Source: Tenacibaculum todarodis | GTDB taxonomy: Bacteria; Bacteroidota; Bacteroidia; Flavobacteriales; Flavobacteriaceae | Length of the DNA stretch: 64,000 nucleotides | Reading direction: 5' to 3' | NCBI RefSeq assembly: GCF_001889045.1 | Contig: NZ_CP018155.1 | Location: 2,234,001 to 2,298,000, forward strand | Shown: positions 1 through 10,223 of the stretch, in pieces | Layout: each line of letters starts with the position of its first letter | Position numbering within the stretch: the stretch's first letter is position 1 | Position numbers and translations under genes: made by a program | The notes under the pieces: model-generated | The model's database searches: none | Told to the model about the DNA's origin: nothing | Seen by the model: only the letters and a program-made list of their open reading frames with translations

Positions 1-408
1 CATATTAGAATGCAACGGCATTCCGAAAATGCTAAAGCAGTGGCTAATTTATTGAAAAACCATCCAAAAGCTGGAGCAGTTTATTATCCTGGTTTGGACG
101 ATCATCCAAATTACGAAGTCGCTAAAAAACAAATGAAGGATTTTGGTGGCGTGGTTTCTTTCAGCTTAAAAGACGAAAGTAAAGAAGCTACTTTTAAATT
201 TTTAGAAAACCTTAATTTTTTTACCATCGCAGAATCTTTAGGTGGCGTAGAAAGTATGGTAAATCATGCTGCAACCATGTCTCACGCATCAATGCCAAAA
301 GAAGCACGGTTAAAAGCAGGAATTACAGACTCATTAATTCGCTTAAGTGTAGGTATAGAAGATATTGAAGACTTATTAGGTGATTTAGAAAAGGTACTTT
401 CTAAATAA
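1..408 (+). CDS. Cys/Met metabolism PLP-dependent enzyme, C-terminal part (cystathionine gamma-synthase/lyase type), 5' truncated
   Basis: The reading frame is open from base 1 (His-Ile-Arg, then Met at base 10), so the gene starts outside the window and only about 135 C-terminal residues are present. The fragment carries the substrate-recognition end of the gamma-family of transsulfuration PLP enzymes: FGGVVSF, then AESLGGVESMVNHAATMSH, then RLSVGIEDIEDL. This family makes or cleaves cystathionine, or makes homocysteine, in the cytoplasm. The PLP lysine is upstream and not visible, so synthase, gamma-lyase and sulfhydrylase activities cannot be separated; the SLGGVES motif fits cystathionine synthase/lyase best. 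A strong terminator follows at 434-460. Confidence 0.9.
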   Translation, partial: HIRMQRHSENAKAVANLLKNHPKAGAVYYPGLDDHPNYEVAKKQMKDFGGVVSFSLKDESKEATFKFLENLNFFTIAESLGGVESMVNHAATMSHASMPKEARLKAGITDSLIRLSVGIEDIEDLLGDLEKVLSK

Positions 409-433
409 CTGAATTTCAGACCTTAATTATTAG

Positions 434-460
434 AATACGGCAAATGCCGTATTTTTTTTA
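434..460 (+). terminator. Rho-independent terminator after the PLP enzyme gene
   Basis: Stem AATACGGCA/TGCCGTATT (434-442 with 445-453) followed by a T-run, 26 bases after the stop codon. Confidence 0.85.
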
Positions 461-509
461 CAATCATTTAAAACTAGTTTTGGAGTATTAATTCTAAACT
501 AATTTTATT

Positions 510-1049
510 ATGAAAACAAAAATTATACTTACCTTATTATTAATACCTTTTATTGCATTTGCACAAATTAAGGGTAAAAAATCGAAAAGTCCTTACAAAA
601 CATCTAAAGGAACTGAGTTTAAAGTTGGCGACATTATTCAACTTAAAAAAGCAAGTAATAACAATAAGTTTGCGTATGCTTATGTAAAAAAATCCGGTTT
701 ATCTTTAGGTAATATTACCAAAGCGGTAAAATCCGTGAAGGATGTAAAAAACATGAATGTTAATAGTGTTGAAAACATTTCTAACACATTAGACAATGTA
801 AATAATTTAGCAAATAGCGAATTGGTAAATTCTGCAATGAACCAATTAATGGGGCAAGCTGTTAGTGCTAGTTATGTAGAAGAAAATGCATTGCCAGCTG
901 CTATGGAAGGTTCTAAGTTTAAAATAAAGCAATTTAAAGTGTATACAGATAAAGATACTGGCGATCAAATTGTACACGCAATAGCAAAAGGAGGCGGTAA
1001 AAATGTAGCTATTCTTTTAGATTTTGCTCAAAAAATGGGAGAACTATAA
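510..1049 (+). CDS. Secreted or periplasmic protein of unknown function
   Basis: 179 residues with an N-terminal signal peptide (Lys at 2 and 4, hydrophobic core, cut after about residue 18 at AFA-Q). The mature part starts basic (KGKKSKSPYKTSKG), has a central Asn/Val-rich stretch (about 70-115) that could form a long helix, and a C-terminal section (about 130-179) reading like a small beta domain (KFKIKQFKVYTDKDTGDQ). I do not recognise a named family. A -7 box TAGTTTTG at 475-482 gives it its own promoter, and hairpins at 434-460 and 1065-1096 isolate it as a single-gene unit. Export is well supported; function is unknown. Confidence 0.75.
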   Translation: MKTKIILTLLLIPFIAFAQIKGKKSKSPYKTSKGTEFKVGDIIQLKKASNNNKFAYAYVKKSGLSLGNITKAVKSVKDVKNMNVNSVENISNTLDNVNNLANSELVNSAMNQLMGQAVSASYVEENALPAAMEGSKFKIKQFKVYTDKDTGDQIVHAIAKGGGKNVAILLDFAQKMGEL

Positions 1050-1064
1050 ATAAATTCAACAAAT

Positions 1065-1096
1065 AAAAAAACCCGCAAAATCGCGGATTTTTTTAT
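1065..1096. terminator. Shared hairpin terminator between convergent genes
   Basis: A-run, CCGC...GCGG stem and T-run between the secreted protein gene (+) and sodA (-). A-runs and T-runs on both sides allow use in both directions. Confidence 0.75.
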
Positions 1097-1108
1097 ATTT
1101 TTTTAAAA

Positions 1109-1717
1109 CTATTTAGCTTCTGCGTATCTTCTTTCCACTTCGTTCCAGTTAATAACGTTAAAAAACGCATTAATATAATCTGGTCTTCTGTTTTGGTAGT
1201 TTAAGTAATAAGCGTGTTCCCAAACATCTAATCCTAAAATTGGCGTTCCACCACAAGTTACTCCTGGCATTAATGGATTATCTTGATTTGGAGTAGAACA
1301 AACTTCTACTTTTCCTCCAGGAAGTACACATAACCAAGCCCATCCAGAACCAAATTGTGTAGCTGCAGCTTTAGAAAAAGCATCTTTAAAAGCATCTACA
1401 TCACCAAAAGCAGCTTCAATAGCATCTTTTAATTCTCCAGATAAACGTCCTTTTCCTTCAGGATTCATTACTGACCAAAATAAAGAGTGATTGTAAAAAC
1501 CACCTCCGTTATTTCTTACTCCACCATTACTCATATCTAAATTAGCAAGAATATCTTCAATAGATTTTCCTTCTAAATCTGTACCTTCAATAGCAGCATT
1601 TAATTTTGTTGTATATCCGTTGTGATGTTTTGTATGGTGAATTTCCATAGTTCTTGCATCTATATTTGGTTCTAACGCATCATAAGCGTAACCTAATTCT
1701 GGTAATTTAAAAGCCAT
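1109..1717 (-). CDS. sodA: Superoxide dismutase (Mn/Fe family)
   Basis: 202 residues, full length for the family. Converts superoxide to hydrogen peroxide and oxygen in the cytoplasm. The four metal ligands are visible: His27 (EIHHTKHH), His77 (FYNHSLFW), Asp164 and His168 ([15 protein letters not shown]). The active-site glutamine sits in the C-terminal domain (PNQDNPLM, about 145), as in Mn-type enzymes; the FeSOD position before the second histidine is glycine. This favours manganese or cambialistic use. Monocistronic, between the hairpin at 1065-1096 and the fbp terminator. No signal peptide. Confidence 0.96.
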   Translation of the reverse strand: MAFKLPELGYAYDALEPNIDARTMEIHHTKHHNGYTTKLNAAIEGTDLEGKSIEDILANLDMSNGGVRNNGGGFYNHSLFWSVMNPEGKGRLSGELKDAIEAAFGDVDAFKDAFSKAAATQFGSGWAWLCVLPGGKVEVCSTPNQDNPLMPGVTCGGTPILGLDVWEHAYYLNYQNRRPDYINAFFNVINWNEVERRYAEAK

Positions 1718-1773
1718 AATTATTTGATTTTTATGTGATTAATTTTCTTTTTTTTCTGATTGTAAATTTAAGG

Positions 1774-1803
1774 CAAAAAAATAAGGCAAACAACCGTTTG
1801 CCC
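1774..1803 (-). terminator. Terminator after fbp
   Basis: On the minus strand GGCAAAC/GTTTGCC (1785-1802) forms a stem with a 4-base loop, followed by TTATTTTTTT. It lies 36 bases after the fbp stop. Confidence 0.8.
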
Positions 1804-1838
1804 TATTCTAAATTTATTTTGGTATAAATATTTCTTAT

Positions 1839-2873
1839 TTAATACTTTGGCTTTACTTCTGGAGAAAATTTTGTCATAAATTCTTCCGCTTTTAAAACCA
1901 TATTTTTACTTCCGCAGTAAAAAGGAACTCTTTGGTGTAATTCAGTTGGATTAATATCCATAATTCTTGTAAAACCGTCTGAAGCTTTTCCGCCAGCTTG
2001 TTCGCAAATAAACGCCATTGGGTTACATTCATACAACAAACGTAACTTTCCTTTTGGATCAATTGCTGTTGCTGGGTAAATATAAATTCCACCTTTTATC
2101 ATATTTCTATGAAAATCTGACACCAAAGAACCAATATAACGTGCTGTATAAGGTCTTTTTTCAGCTACGTTTAACTCTTTACAGTGAATTAAGAAACGCT
2201 TCATCCCTTCTTGAAAATGTGTAAAATATCCTTCACTTACAGAGTAAATTCTTCCATCTTCAGCATATTTCATATTTGGGTGCGATAGGTAAAATGTACC
2301 AATTGCTGGGTTTAATGTAAAACCGTTTACACCATTTCCAGAAGTAAAAACTAACATTGTAGAAGTACCATAAGCCACATAACCTGCGGCAACTTGCTCA
2401 CTTCCTTTTTGTAAGAAATCTTCTTGTGTAACTGGAGTTCCTTCAGGGGAAACTCTTCTGTAAATAGAAAATATTGTTCCTACAGAAACATTTACATCAA
2501 TATTAGAAGAACCATCTAAAGGATCCATTAATAAGACATATTTGTTGTCATTTGCTTTATTTTTTCCTTCAACAACTACAAAATCGTCTTCTTCTTCACT
2601 GGCAATCCCACAAACAATTTCTCTATTAATTAGAGTTTGTTTAAACAAGTCGTTTGCTAAAACATCTAATTTTTGTTGTGTTTCTCCTTGTACGTTTATA
2701 TCTCCAGAAGCTCCTGTAATATCTACCAAACCAGCTTTTCTAATTTCGTGATTAACCACTTTTGCAGCCAAACGAATAGAATTTATAAGGCGAGAAAGTT
2801 CTCCAGAAGAATATTTAAAGTGATTTTGATTGTCGATGATAAACTCACCAAGTGTCATATGTTTATTATTCAT
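1839..2873 (-). CDS. fbp: Fructose-1,6-bisphosphatase, class I
   Basis: 344 residues, matching class I enzymes. Hydrolyses fructose-1,6-bisphosphate to fructose-6-phosphate, the committed step of gluconeogenesis. Metal and phosphate site motifs are intact: SEEED (about 92-96) and DPLDGSSN (117-124), with the C-terminal substrate region [21 protein letters not shown]. The start at 2873 precedes a normal N-terminus; a second Met at residue 6 cannot be excluded. A near-consensus -7 box (CATCTTTG, one mismatch) lies upstream on the minus strand near 2898. Monocistronic. Confidence 0.97.
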   Translation of the reverse strand: MNNKHMTLGEFIIDNQNHFKYSSGELSRLINSIRLAAKVVNHEIRKAGLVDITGASGDINVQGETQQKLDVLANDLFKQTLINREIVCGIASEEEDDFVVVEGKNKANDNKYVLLMDPLDGSSNIDVNVSVGTIFSIYRRVSPEGTPVTQEDFLQKGSEQVAAGYVAYGTSTMLVFTSGNGVNGFTLNPAIGTFYLSHPNMKYAEDGRIYSVSEGYFTHFQEGMKRFLIHCKELNVAEKRPYTARYIGSLVSDFHRNMIKGGIYIYPATAIDPKGKLRLLYECNPMAFICEQAGGKASDGFTRIMDINPTELHQRVPFYCGSKNMVLKAEEFMTKFSPEVKPKY

Positions 2874-3044
2874 AACTTGTAATTGTGTTGTGCTACAAAG
2901 ATGCCAACTTTTTTACGCAACTACAATGTTTTGAGAATAAAATCTGAAATTAAAATTCTAAACAATTTTCTTAAAACAGTTATAATTTAACATCTATTTT
3001 AAGATGAAACCAAATAAACTATCTTTGAATAAAATTTTCATAAA

Positions 3045-3527
3045 ATGAGTTTTATAATAAGAAAAGGAGAGCAAAAAGACATGCAATCTGTTTTAGATTT
3101 AATAACAGAATTAGCTGTATTTGAAAAGGAACCAAATGCGGTTGAAGTTACTGTAGATGATTTACTTCGTGATGGTTTTTCTGAAAACCCTAAATTTAAA
3201 ACTTTTGTTGCAGAAGAAAATAATGTAATTATTGGAATGGCGCTTTTTTACGAACGTTATTCGACTTGGAAAGGTGTTTCTATTCATTTAGAAGACCTTA
3301 TGGTTACACAAAGTAAAAGAGGTATTGGAGCTGGTAAAGCTTTATACACCGCAGTTTTAAATTACGCACATAAAAACAAATGCAAAAGAGTTGCTTGGGA
3401 AGTTTTAGATTGGAATACAAATGCAATTAAATTTTACGAAAACTCTGGAGCAAATATTTTAAAAGGTTGGTCTGTTGTTCATATGACAGAAAGAAATTTA
3501 GATACATATATAAATGAGAATATTTAA
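3045..3527 (+). CDS. GNAT-family N-acetyltransferase, SSAT-like
   Basis: 160 residues covering one GNAT fold. The acetyl-CoA loop is visible as SKRGIGAGKALY (about 89-100) after the core strand IHLEDLMV, followed by WEVLDWNTNAIKFYENSGA (about 120-138). That arrangement is characteristic of the diamine (spermidine/spermine) N-acetyltransferase-like branch. The substrate is likely a small amine or a thialysine-type amino acid but is not determined by sequence. A -7 box TATCTTTG at 3020-3027 drives it. Its last 14 bases overlap the aspartate kinase start, so the two are translationally coupled. Confidence 0.9.
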   Translation: MSFIIRKGEQKDMQSVLDLITELAVFEKEPNAVEVTVDDLLRDGFSENPKFKTFVAEENNVIIGMALFYERYSTWKGVSIHLEDLMVTQSKRGIGAGKALYTAVLNYAHKNKCKRVAWEVLDWNTNAIKFYENSGANILKGWSVVHMTERNLDTYINENI

Positions 3528-4758
3528 GTTTGGTGGAGCATCTGTAAAAGATGCCGATAGTGTAAAAAACGTTGCTCATGTTTTACAACAAGAAGGCACA
3601 AAAAACACATTAGTTGTTATTTCTGCTATGGGAAAAATGACAAATGCTTTTGAAAACGTAGCGAACTCTTTTTACAATAAAGAAATTGTTTTAAAAGAAA
3701 ATCTTGATTTTGTAATCAAGTTTCATAAAGCTATTATTGATGATTTATTTGAAGAAAAACATCAAATAAACAATGAAGTAGAAATGCTTTTTGGTGAATT
3801 AAGTGGTTTTATGGCTACAAACAACAACTCCAATTATAATTTTGTTTACGATCAAATTGTAAGTTTTGGTGAGCTACTTTCAACTAAAATTGTAAGTGCT
3901 TATTTAACTGAAATCAATTTATTAAATAATTGGATTGATGTAAGAGATTTAATTAAAACTGATGCTACTTATAGAGATGCAAAAGTAAATTGGGAACTTA
4001 CAGAAGAAAATATTCAACATAAAATAAAAGCAAACACCCTGTATATTACTCAAGGTTTTTTAGGCGGAAATAGTAATAATACAACCACACTTGGTAGAGA
4101 AGGTTCTGATTATACGGCAGGTATTTTTGCCTATTGTTTAAACGCAGAAAGTGTAACTATTTGGAAAGATGTTGATGGGGTTTTAAATGCAGATCCACGT
4201 GTTTTTAAAGAAACACAATTGTTAAACCAAATTTCTTATACAGAAGCTATTGAAATGGCATTTTATGGAGCTTCTGTAATTCATCCTAAAACATTACAAC
4301 CTTTAGAAAAAAAGGAAATCCCGCTATATGTTCGTTCGTTTATCAATTTAAAAAACAGCGGAACAAAGGTTAGTAAAGGTGTTAATTTAATGCCACTTAC
4401 TCCTTGTTTCGTGGTTAAAAAAGAACAAATATTAGTTTCTATCTCAGCAAATGATTTCTCGTTTATGGTAGAAAATAATATTAGTTATATCTTTAAAAAA
4501 CTACATGAACATAGATTAAAAGTTAATTTAATTCAAAACTCGGCTATTAGTTTTTCCGTTTGTATTGAAGACAAATTTTCTAATTTCGATGCTTTCTATA
4601 ATGAATTAAAAAACGCATTTAAAATTACATTTCATTCAGAAGTTACCTTATATACCATTCGTCATTTTGATAAAGAAGCGGTAAAAAACATTGAAAAAAA
4701 TGGTAAAGTTCTACTAAAGCAAATAAATAAAGAAACCACCCAAGTAGTAATAAAATAA
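3514..4758 (+). CDS. lysC: Aspartate kinase
   Basis: 414 residues. Phosphorylates aspartate, the first step towards lysine, threonine and methionine. Kinase motifs: KFGGASV (5-11), TTLGREGSDYTA (191-202) and WKDVDGVLNADPR (217-229). The C-terminal third (from about 300) is a divergent pair of ACT-like regulatory modules (QILVSISANDFSFM...), so feedback control is expected, though the inhibitor cannot be read from sequence. It stands alone, not fused to homoserine dehydrogenase. The start lies inside the preceding acetyltransferase gene. Confidence 0.93.
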   Translation: MRIFKFGGASVKDADSVKNVAHVLQQEGTKNTLVVISAMGKMTNAFENVANSFYNKEIVLKENLDFVIKFHKAIIDDLFEEKHQINNEVEMLFGELSGFMATNNNSNYNFVYDQIVSFGELLSTKIVSAYLTEINLLNNWIDVRDLIKTDATYRDAKVNWELTEENIQHKIKANTLYITQGFLGGNSNNTTTLGREGSDYTAGIFAYCLNAESVTIWKDVDGVLNADPRVFKETQLLNQISYTEAIEMAFYGASVIHPKTLQPLEKKEIPLYVRSFINLKNSGTKVSKGVNLMPLTPCFVVKKEQILVSISANDFSFMVENNISYIFKKLHEHRLKVNLIQNSAISFSVCIEDKFSNFDAFYNELKNAFKITFHSEVTLYTIRHFDKEAVKNIEKNGKVLLKQINKETTQVVIK

Positions 4759-4779
4759 GTAGTGTAATCTAATTTTTCA

Positions 4780-4787
4780 TATATTTG
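4780..4787 (+). promoter_or_regulatory. -7 promoter element of the acyltransferase gene
   Basis: TATATTTG matches the Bacteroidetes -7 consensus TAnnTTTG, 23 bases before the ATG at 4810. No clear -33 TTTG was found. Confidence 0.6.
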
Positions 4788-4809
4788 CGATTACGCCAAA
4801 TTTATATTA

Positions 4810-6618
4810 ATGGGATTAGTTACATCAAAGGAGATTGCACAAGTTATAGGACTAGAAAAATGGGGTTTTCTTGGTACTTTTGTTGGTTGGATTTTAATGA
4901 AAGTTACTCGTATTTCTGCTGTTAACAGGCTATATGACAACAATAAAGACAAATCTGACTTAGATTTTTTAAATGGTATCTTAAATGATGCTCAAATAGA
5001 ATTTGAAATTCCAGAAGACGATTTAAAAAGAATACCCAAAGATGGACCATTTATTACAATTTCTAATCATCCTTTGGGAGGAATTGATGGTGTTTTATTA
5101 TTAAAATTATTGGTTGAAAAAAGAGCTGATTATAAAATAATTGCAAATTTTTTACTACACAGAGCAGAGCCTTTAAAACCTTATATAATGCCTGTAAATC
5201 CTTTTGAAAACAGAAAGGATGCAAAATCTAGTATTGCTGGAATTAAAAACTCACTATTACATTTACGTGAAGGAAAACCTTTAGGTATTTTTCCAGCTGG
5301 TGAGGTTTCAACCTATAAAGATGGCGAATTAAAGGTTGATAAACCTTGGGAAGAAGGAGCTGTAAAATTAATTAAGAAAGCAAAAGTTCCTGTAATTCCT
5401 ATTTACTTTCATGCTAAAAACAGTAAACTTTTTTATATCCTTTCAAGTATTAGTGATACGTTAAGGTCTGCTAAATTACCTTCTGAAGTAATGACACAAA
5501 AAAGACGTGTTGTTAAAGTAAGAATAGGTAAACCTATTTCTGTAAAAGATCAAGATGCGTATCCAGACATTCCTTCTTTTTATGAATTTATAAGGAAGAA
5601 AACCTATATGTTGGCAAATCCTTTTCAGAAAACGCCAGTTAAAATTTTATCTTCTCAGAATTTAAAAATTCCTAAGAAAGCTAAGAAAATTACAGCACAA
5701 AGAAGTCCAGAGTTATTTAAAAAAGAAATTGACCAACTTAGAGATGATGGAAATCGTTTATTAGCAAGTAAAAACTACGAAGTGTTTTTTGCCAATGCAA
5801 AAGAAATACCAAACTTACTACATGAAATAGGTAGAACAAGAGAAATTACCTTTAGAGATGTTGGTGAAGGAACTAATAAGCCGTTAGATTTAGATAAATA
5901 TGATAAGTATTATTATCACTTAATTTTATGGGATAGTAATAAAAACACATTAGTTGGTGCTTATAGAATGGGTCTTGGTAAGGATATTTTTAAAAAGCAT
6001 GGAATAAACGGTTTTTACGTGCATTCTTTATTTAGAATTGAACCTGAACTATATTCAATGATGGAAAACACTATTGAACTAGGTAGAGCATATATCGTAA
6101 AGGAATATCAGCAAAAACCAATGCCACTATTTTTATTATGGAAAGGAATTGTACATGTTACGCTTCGTTATCCTAAGTACAAATATTTAATGGGTGGAGT
6201 TAGTATTAGTAATCAGTTTTCTGAATTTTCTAAATCTTTAATGATTGAGTTTATGAAATCTCATTATTACGATCCGTATGTTGCACAATATATTCATCCT
6301 AAGAAAGAGTTTAAGGTTCAACTAAAAGATGGTGATAAAGATTTTGTCTTCGATGCTACAAAAGCGGATATGCAAAAATTTGATAAGATTATTGATGAGA
6401 TTGAACCAGGAGCATTGCGTATACCTGTTTTAATAAAGAAGTATGTGAAACAGAACGCTCGTTTGGTAGCTTTTAACGTAGATCCAAAATTTAATAATGC
6501 AATTGATGGTTTAATGTATATTAAGGTGGCAGATATACCCGAAAGCACTGTTAAACCAGTTATGGAAGAGTTTCAAGCTGAATTAGAACGCAAAGCACAA
6601 GAAGAACTAAATAAATAA
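4810..6618 (+). CDS. olsF: Bifunctional acyltransferase: PlsC-type N-terminal domain fused to OlsB/GNAT-type C-terminal domain (aminolipid synthesis)
   Basis: 602 residues in two halves. The N-terminal half is a lysophospholipid acyltransferase (PlsC) domain: NHPLGGIDG (86-94), FPAGEVS (161-167), VIPIYF (195-200). The C-terminal half (about 300-600) resembles the acyl-ACP-dependent N-acyltransferase OlsB (TREITFRDVGEGTNKPLDLDKYD..., ELGRAYIVKEYQQ). This is the known OlsF architecture, where the C-terminal domain N-acylates ornithine with a 3-hydroxy fatty acid and the N-terminal domain adds the second acyl chain by O-acylation, giving membrane ornithine lipids. In Bacteroidetes, related enzymes also use glycine, so the amino acid acceptor is uncertain. 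A hydrophobic stretch near 20-32 suggests membrane association. Own promoter and terminator. Confidence 0.82.
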   Translation: MGLVTSKEIAQVIGLEKWGFLGTFVGWILMKVTRISAVNRLYDNNKDKSDLDFLNGILNDAQIEFEIPEDDLKRIPKDGPFITISNHPLGGIDGVLLLKLLVEKRADYKIIANFLLHRAEPLKPYIMPVNPFENRKDAKSSIAGIKNSLLHLREGKPLGIFPAGEVSTYKDGELKVDKPWEEGAVKLIKKAKVPVIPIYFHAKNSKLFYILSSISDTLRSAKLPSEVMTQKRRVVKVRIGKPISVKDQDAYPDIPSFYEFIRKKTYMLANPFQKTPVKILSSQNLKIPKKAKKITAQRSPELFKKEIDQLRDDGNRLLASKNYEVFFANAKEIPNLLHEIGRTREITFRDVGEGTNKPLDLDKYDKYYYHLILWDSNKNTLVGAYRMGLGKDIFKKHGINGFYVHSLFRIEPELYSMMENTIELGRAYIVKEYQQKPMPLFLLWKGIVHVTLRYPKYKYLMGGVSISNQFSEFSKSLMIEFMKSHYYDPYVAQYIHPKKEFKVQLKDGDKDFVFDATKADMQKFDKIIDEIEPGALRIPVLIKKYVKQNARLVAFNVDPKFNNAIDGLMYIKVADIPESTVKPVMEEFQAELERKAQEELNK

Positions 6619-6636
6619 ATATTGTTTATATAAAAC

Positions 6637-6668
6637 AAAAAAGCCAAACTTTAAAAGTTTGGCTTTTT
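6637..6668. terminator. Bidirectional terminator between olsF and atpC
   Basis: Perfect stem AAGCCAAACT/AGTTTGGCTT (6641-6650 with 6656-6665), A-run before and T-run after. It serves both converging units. Confidence 0.9.
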
Positions 6669-6686
6669 TTATGGGTTTTAACGAAC

Positions 6687-6980
6687 TTAATCCGCTAATA
6701 CAATTACTTTGTTATCTTTCAATTCTAAAGTTCCAGATTTAATACTTAAAGTTAATACTTTATCATCATCTATATGTGGAACAAATTGACCACTTAAGTC
6801 ATTTAGCACTAAATGTTCTTGTGTATGAACATGAATCTTAACCATTCCTTCTTTTAAGATAGAAACAACTGGTGCGTGATTATTCATCATTTGAAAATCA
6901 CCATTAATTCCAGGTACCGTCACAGAATCAATTTCTGATGAAAATAAGATAGCTTCTGGTGTTACAATTTCTAAAAACAT
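6687..6980 (-). CDS. atpC: ATP synthase epsilon subunit, short form
   Basis: 97 residues. Central-stalk subunit of F1, coupling rotor to catalytic head. The N-terminal beta-barrel domain is present (FLEIVTPEAILFSSEIDSVTVPGINGDFQMMNNHAPVVSIL). The protein ends directly after the barrel, without the C-terminal helical hairpin of about 40 residues found in the roughly 139-residue proteobacterial subunit. A short epsilon is common in this phylum. It follows atpD in the same operon, 76 bases downstream, separated by a simple repeat. The other F0F1 genes are not in the window, as is usual for Bacteroidetes. Confidence 0.95.
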   Translation of the reverse strand: MFLEIVTPEAILFSSEIDSVTVPGINGDFQMMNNHAPVVSILKEGMVKIHVHTQEHLVLNDLSGQFVPHIDDDKVLTLSIKSGTLELKDNKVIVLAD

Positions 6981-6987
6981 ATTTTTA

Positions 6988-7050
6988 TAGTTTTTAGTTC
7001 TTAGTCTTTAGTTTTTAGTTAACTCATAACTTAAAACTCATAACTCAAAA
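6988..7050. repeat. Simple AT-rich repeat between atpD and atpC
   Basis: Contains two 14-base direct repeats AACTCATAACTTAA and AACTCATAACTCAA (7021-7034, 7035-7048) beside degenerate TTTTTAGTT units (about 6990-7018). The two halves are imperfectly complementary. It lies in an intra-operon gap and would be transcribed with atpDC. Confidence 0.7.
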
Positions 7051-7056
7051 CTAGTT

Positions 7057-8580
<1,524 letters not shown>

Positions 8581-8629
8581 TTAAGTTATTTAATTTATTT
8601 TGTGAAGTTTACCCTCACTTTTCGCGGTG

Positions 8630-8637
8630 CAAAGGTA
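8630..8637 (-). promoter_or_regulatory. -7 element of the atpDC promoter
   Basis: Minus strand TACCTTTG, matching TAnnTTTG, about 62 bases before the atpD start and downstream of the ompA terminator. Confidence 0.65.
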
Positions 8638-8685
8638 GATTTTTTATAACAATATAAAAAGTGTTTTTACTAGTTTTTATATATG

Positions 8686-8714
8686 AAAAAAGCCTCGCAA
8701 ATGCGAGGCTTTTA
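8686..8714 (-). terminator. Terminator after the OmpA-family gene
   Basis: Perfect 9-bp stem AGCCTCGCA/TGCGAGGCT (8691-8699 with 8702-8710) flanked by A- and T-runs. Confidence 0.88.
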
Positions 8715-8737
8715 AAATTATTATAATCTAATTAAAA

Positions 8738-10117
8738 TTACTTGTTTGTAACTCTAATTTCAACTCTACGGTTATTTGCTTTACCAGCTCTAGTAGCATT
8801 AGTATCAATTGGAGAATCTTCTCCATAACCAACAGCAGACATTCTTGAAGAAGCTACACCTTTGTTTGCTAAATAACCCATAACAGCATTCGCTCTAGAG
8901 TTAGATAATTTTTGATTAAAACTTGCAGCACCTGAACTATCTGTGTGACCTTCAATTACAAAACTAGCGTTTGGATAATCTGACATAATTTTTACAATTG
9001 CATCTAATTTATCAGTTACACCTGATTTGAAAGTTGATCTACTAGTGTTAAATAAAATAGTTCTTGCAAAAGTTTTCAATTCAGCCTCAGCAGCTTCAGT
9101 AATTACTGGTTTTGCTTCAGGACATCCATTGTTAGAAGCAGGACCTGCAACTTTAGGACATTTATCATCTTTATCAAAAACTCCATCTTTATCAGTATCT
9201 GCCCAAGGACATCCACCGTTTGAAGCTGGACCAGCTACTTTAGGACATTTATCAGAAGCATCAGTTACTCCGTCTCCATCAGCATCAGGACAACCTTTCA
9301 TAGCTTTAGTTCCTTTTACAGTTGGACAAGCATCAGCAGAATCTTTGATTCCATCACCATCAGTATCAGGACAACCATTCATTGAAGCTAAACCAGCTAC
9401 ATTAGGACAAGCGTCTTCAGAATCTTTGATTCCGTCTCCGTCAGTATCAGGACAACCATTAAACTCAGCTAAACCAGGTGTTTCTGGACAAGCATCGTCT
9501 TTGTCATAAATTTTATCTCCGTCAGTATCTTTTCCTCCAAATTTAAATACTAAACCTAAAGTGTGTTGAAAGTGTCCTCTTACTTTATCTCCAAAGTCAT
9601 GTTTTGCACCAGATTGTAAGTTTAAACCTAAGTTATCATTAAACCAAACATTAAAACCAGCACCTGCATTTAACATTGCTGCTCCTTGTGAGTCAATAGA
9701 AGTATAACCTCCACCAACATAAATATAAGGATCAAAATATTGAGAAGTCCCATTAAAAATCATATCGACTAATGAGTTAACATTATATTTTACATTTGCA
9801 TCTATAGCATAATATAAAAAATCTGAATCGTCTGGTTTTAAGTAAGTCTCAATTTTATTTAAAGATCCTGCTACTTGTAAAGTAAACCCATCTTCTAAAT
9901 ATTTTTCAGCAGAGATTCTAGAAATTGAAGGAAGAATATTCCAATCAGATGTACCAATACCATCTTTTACTAAATCCCCAAAGTTTCTTTTTCCTCTAAT
10001 ATCAACAGAGTTTATACCGAAACCTACTACCCATGGGTTGTTTTCATCTTGTGCGTTTACATTACTAACTGTTAGCAAAGCAAACATAGCTATCACAGCC
10101 AATTTTAATCGTTTCAT
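8738..10117 (-). CDS. OmpA-family outer-membrane protein with thrombospondin type 3 (calcium) repeats
   Basis: 459 residues from the ATG at 10117; a TTG two codons earlier is less likely. Signal peptide to about residue 22 (VSNVNA-Q). Residues about 25-195 form a beta-barrel-like domain. About 200-330 are five or so acidic DTDGDGIKDSxDACP repeats of the thrombospondin type 3 kind, which bind calcium. The C-terminal OmpA domain (about 345-459) has FVIEGHTDSSG and NRRVEIRV, the peptidoglycan (DAP)-binding fold. It anchors the outer membrane to the cell wall and is probably abundant: full promoter and strong terminator. Confidence 0.93.
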   Translation of the reverse strand: MKRLKLAVIAMFALLTVSNVNAQDENNPWVVGFGINSVDIRGKRNFGDLVKDGIGTSDWNILPSISRISAEKYLEDGFTLQVAGSLNKIETYLKPDDSDFLYYAIDANVKYNVNSLVDMIFNGTSQYFDPYIYVGGGYTSIDSQGAAMLNAGAGFNVWFNDNLGLNLQSGAKHDFGDKVRGHFQHTLGLVFKFGGKDTDGDKIYDKDDACPETPGLAEFNGCPDTDGDGIKDSEDACPNVAGLASMNGCPDTDGDGIKDSADACPTVKGTKAMKGCPDADGDGVTDASDKCPKVAGPASNGGCPWADTDKDGVFDKDDKCPKVAGPASNNGCPEAKPVITEAAEAELKTFARTILFNTSRSTFKSGVTDKLDAIVKIMSDYPNASFVIEGHTDSSGAASFNQKLSNSRANAVMGYLANKGVASSRMSAVGYGEDSPIDTNATRAGKANNRRVEIRVTNK

Positions 10118-10156
10118 TATCAAATTTTTAAATTAAAAGTTCGTTTTTATAATAAG

Positions 10157-10187
10157 CAAAAGTAAGTTGTTAAAACTTATCTACAAA
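10157..10187 (-). promoter_or_regulatory. Complete Bacteroidetes promoter of the OmpA-family gene
   Basis: On the minus strand TTTG (10184-10187), 19 bases, then TACTTTTG (10157-10164). This is the -33/-7 arrangement of the Bacteroidetes primary sigma factor, with a leader of about 35 bases. Confidence 0.75.
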
Positions 10188-10223
10188 GATAAATGTATAA
10201 AAACTTATAATAAAATCTTATTT

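Noticed and set aside
9027..9509. 160-codon open frame on the plus strand inside the OmpA-family gene
   Set aside because: It is the antisense of the Asp/Gly/Pro thrombospondin type 3 repeats and is itself a low-complexity Pro/Ser repeat. The minus-strand protein is clearly real.
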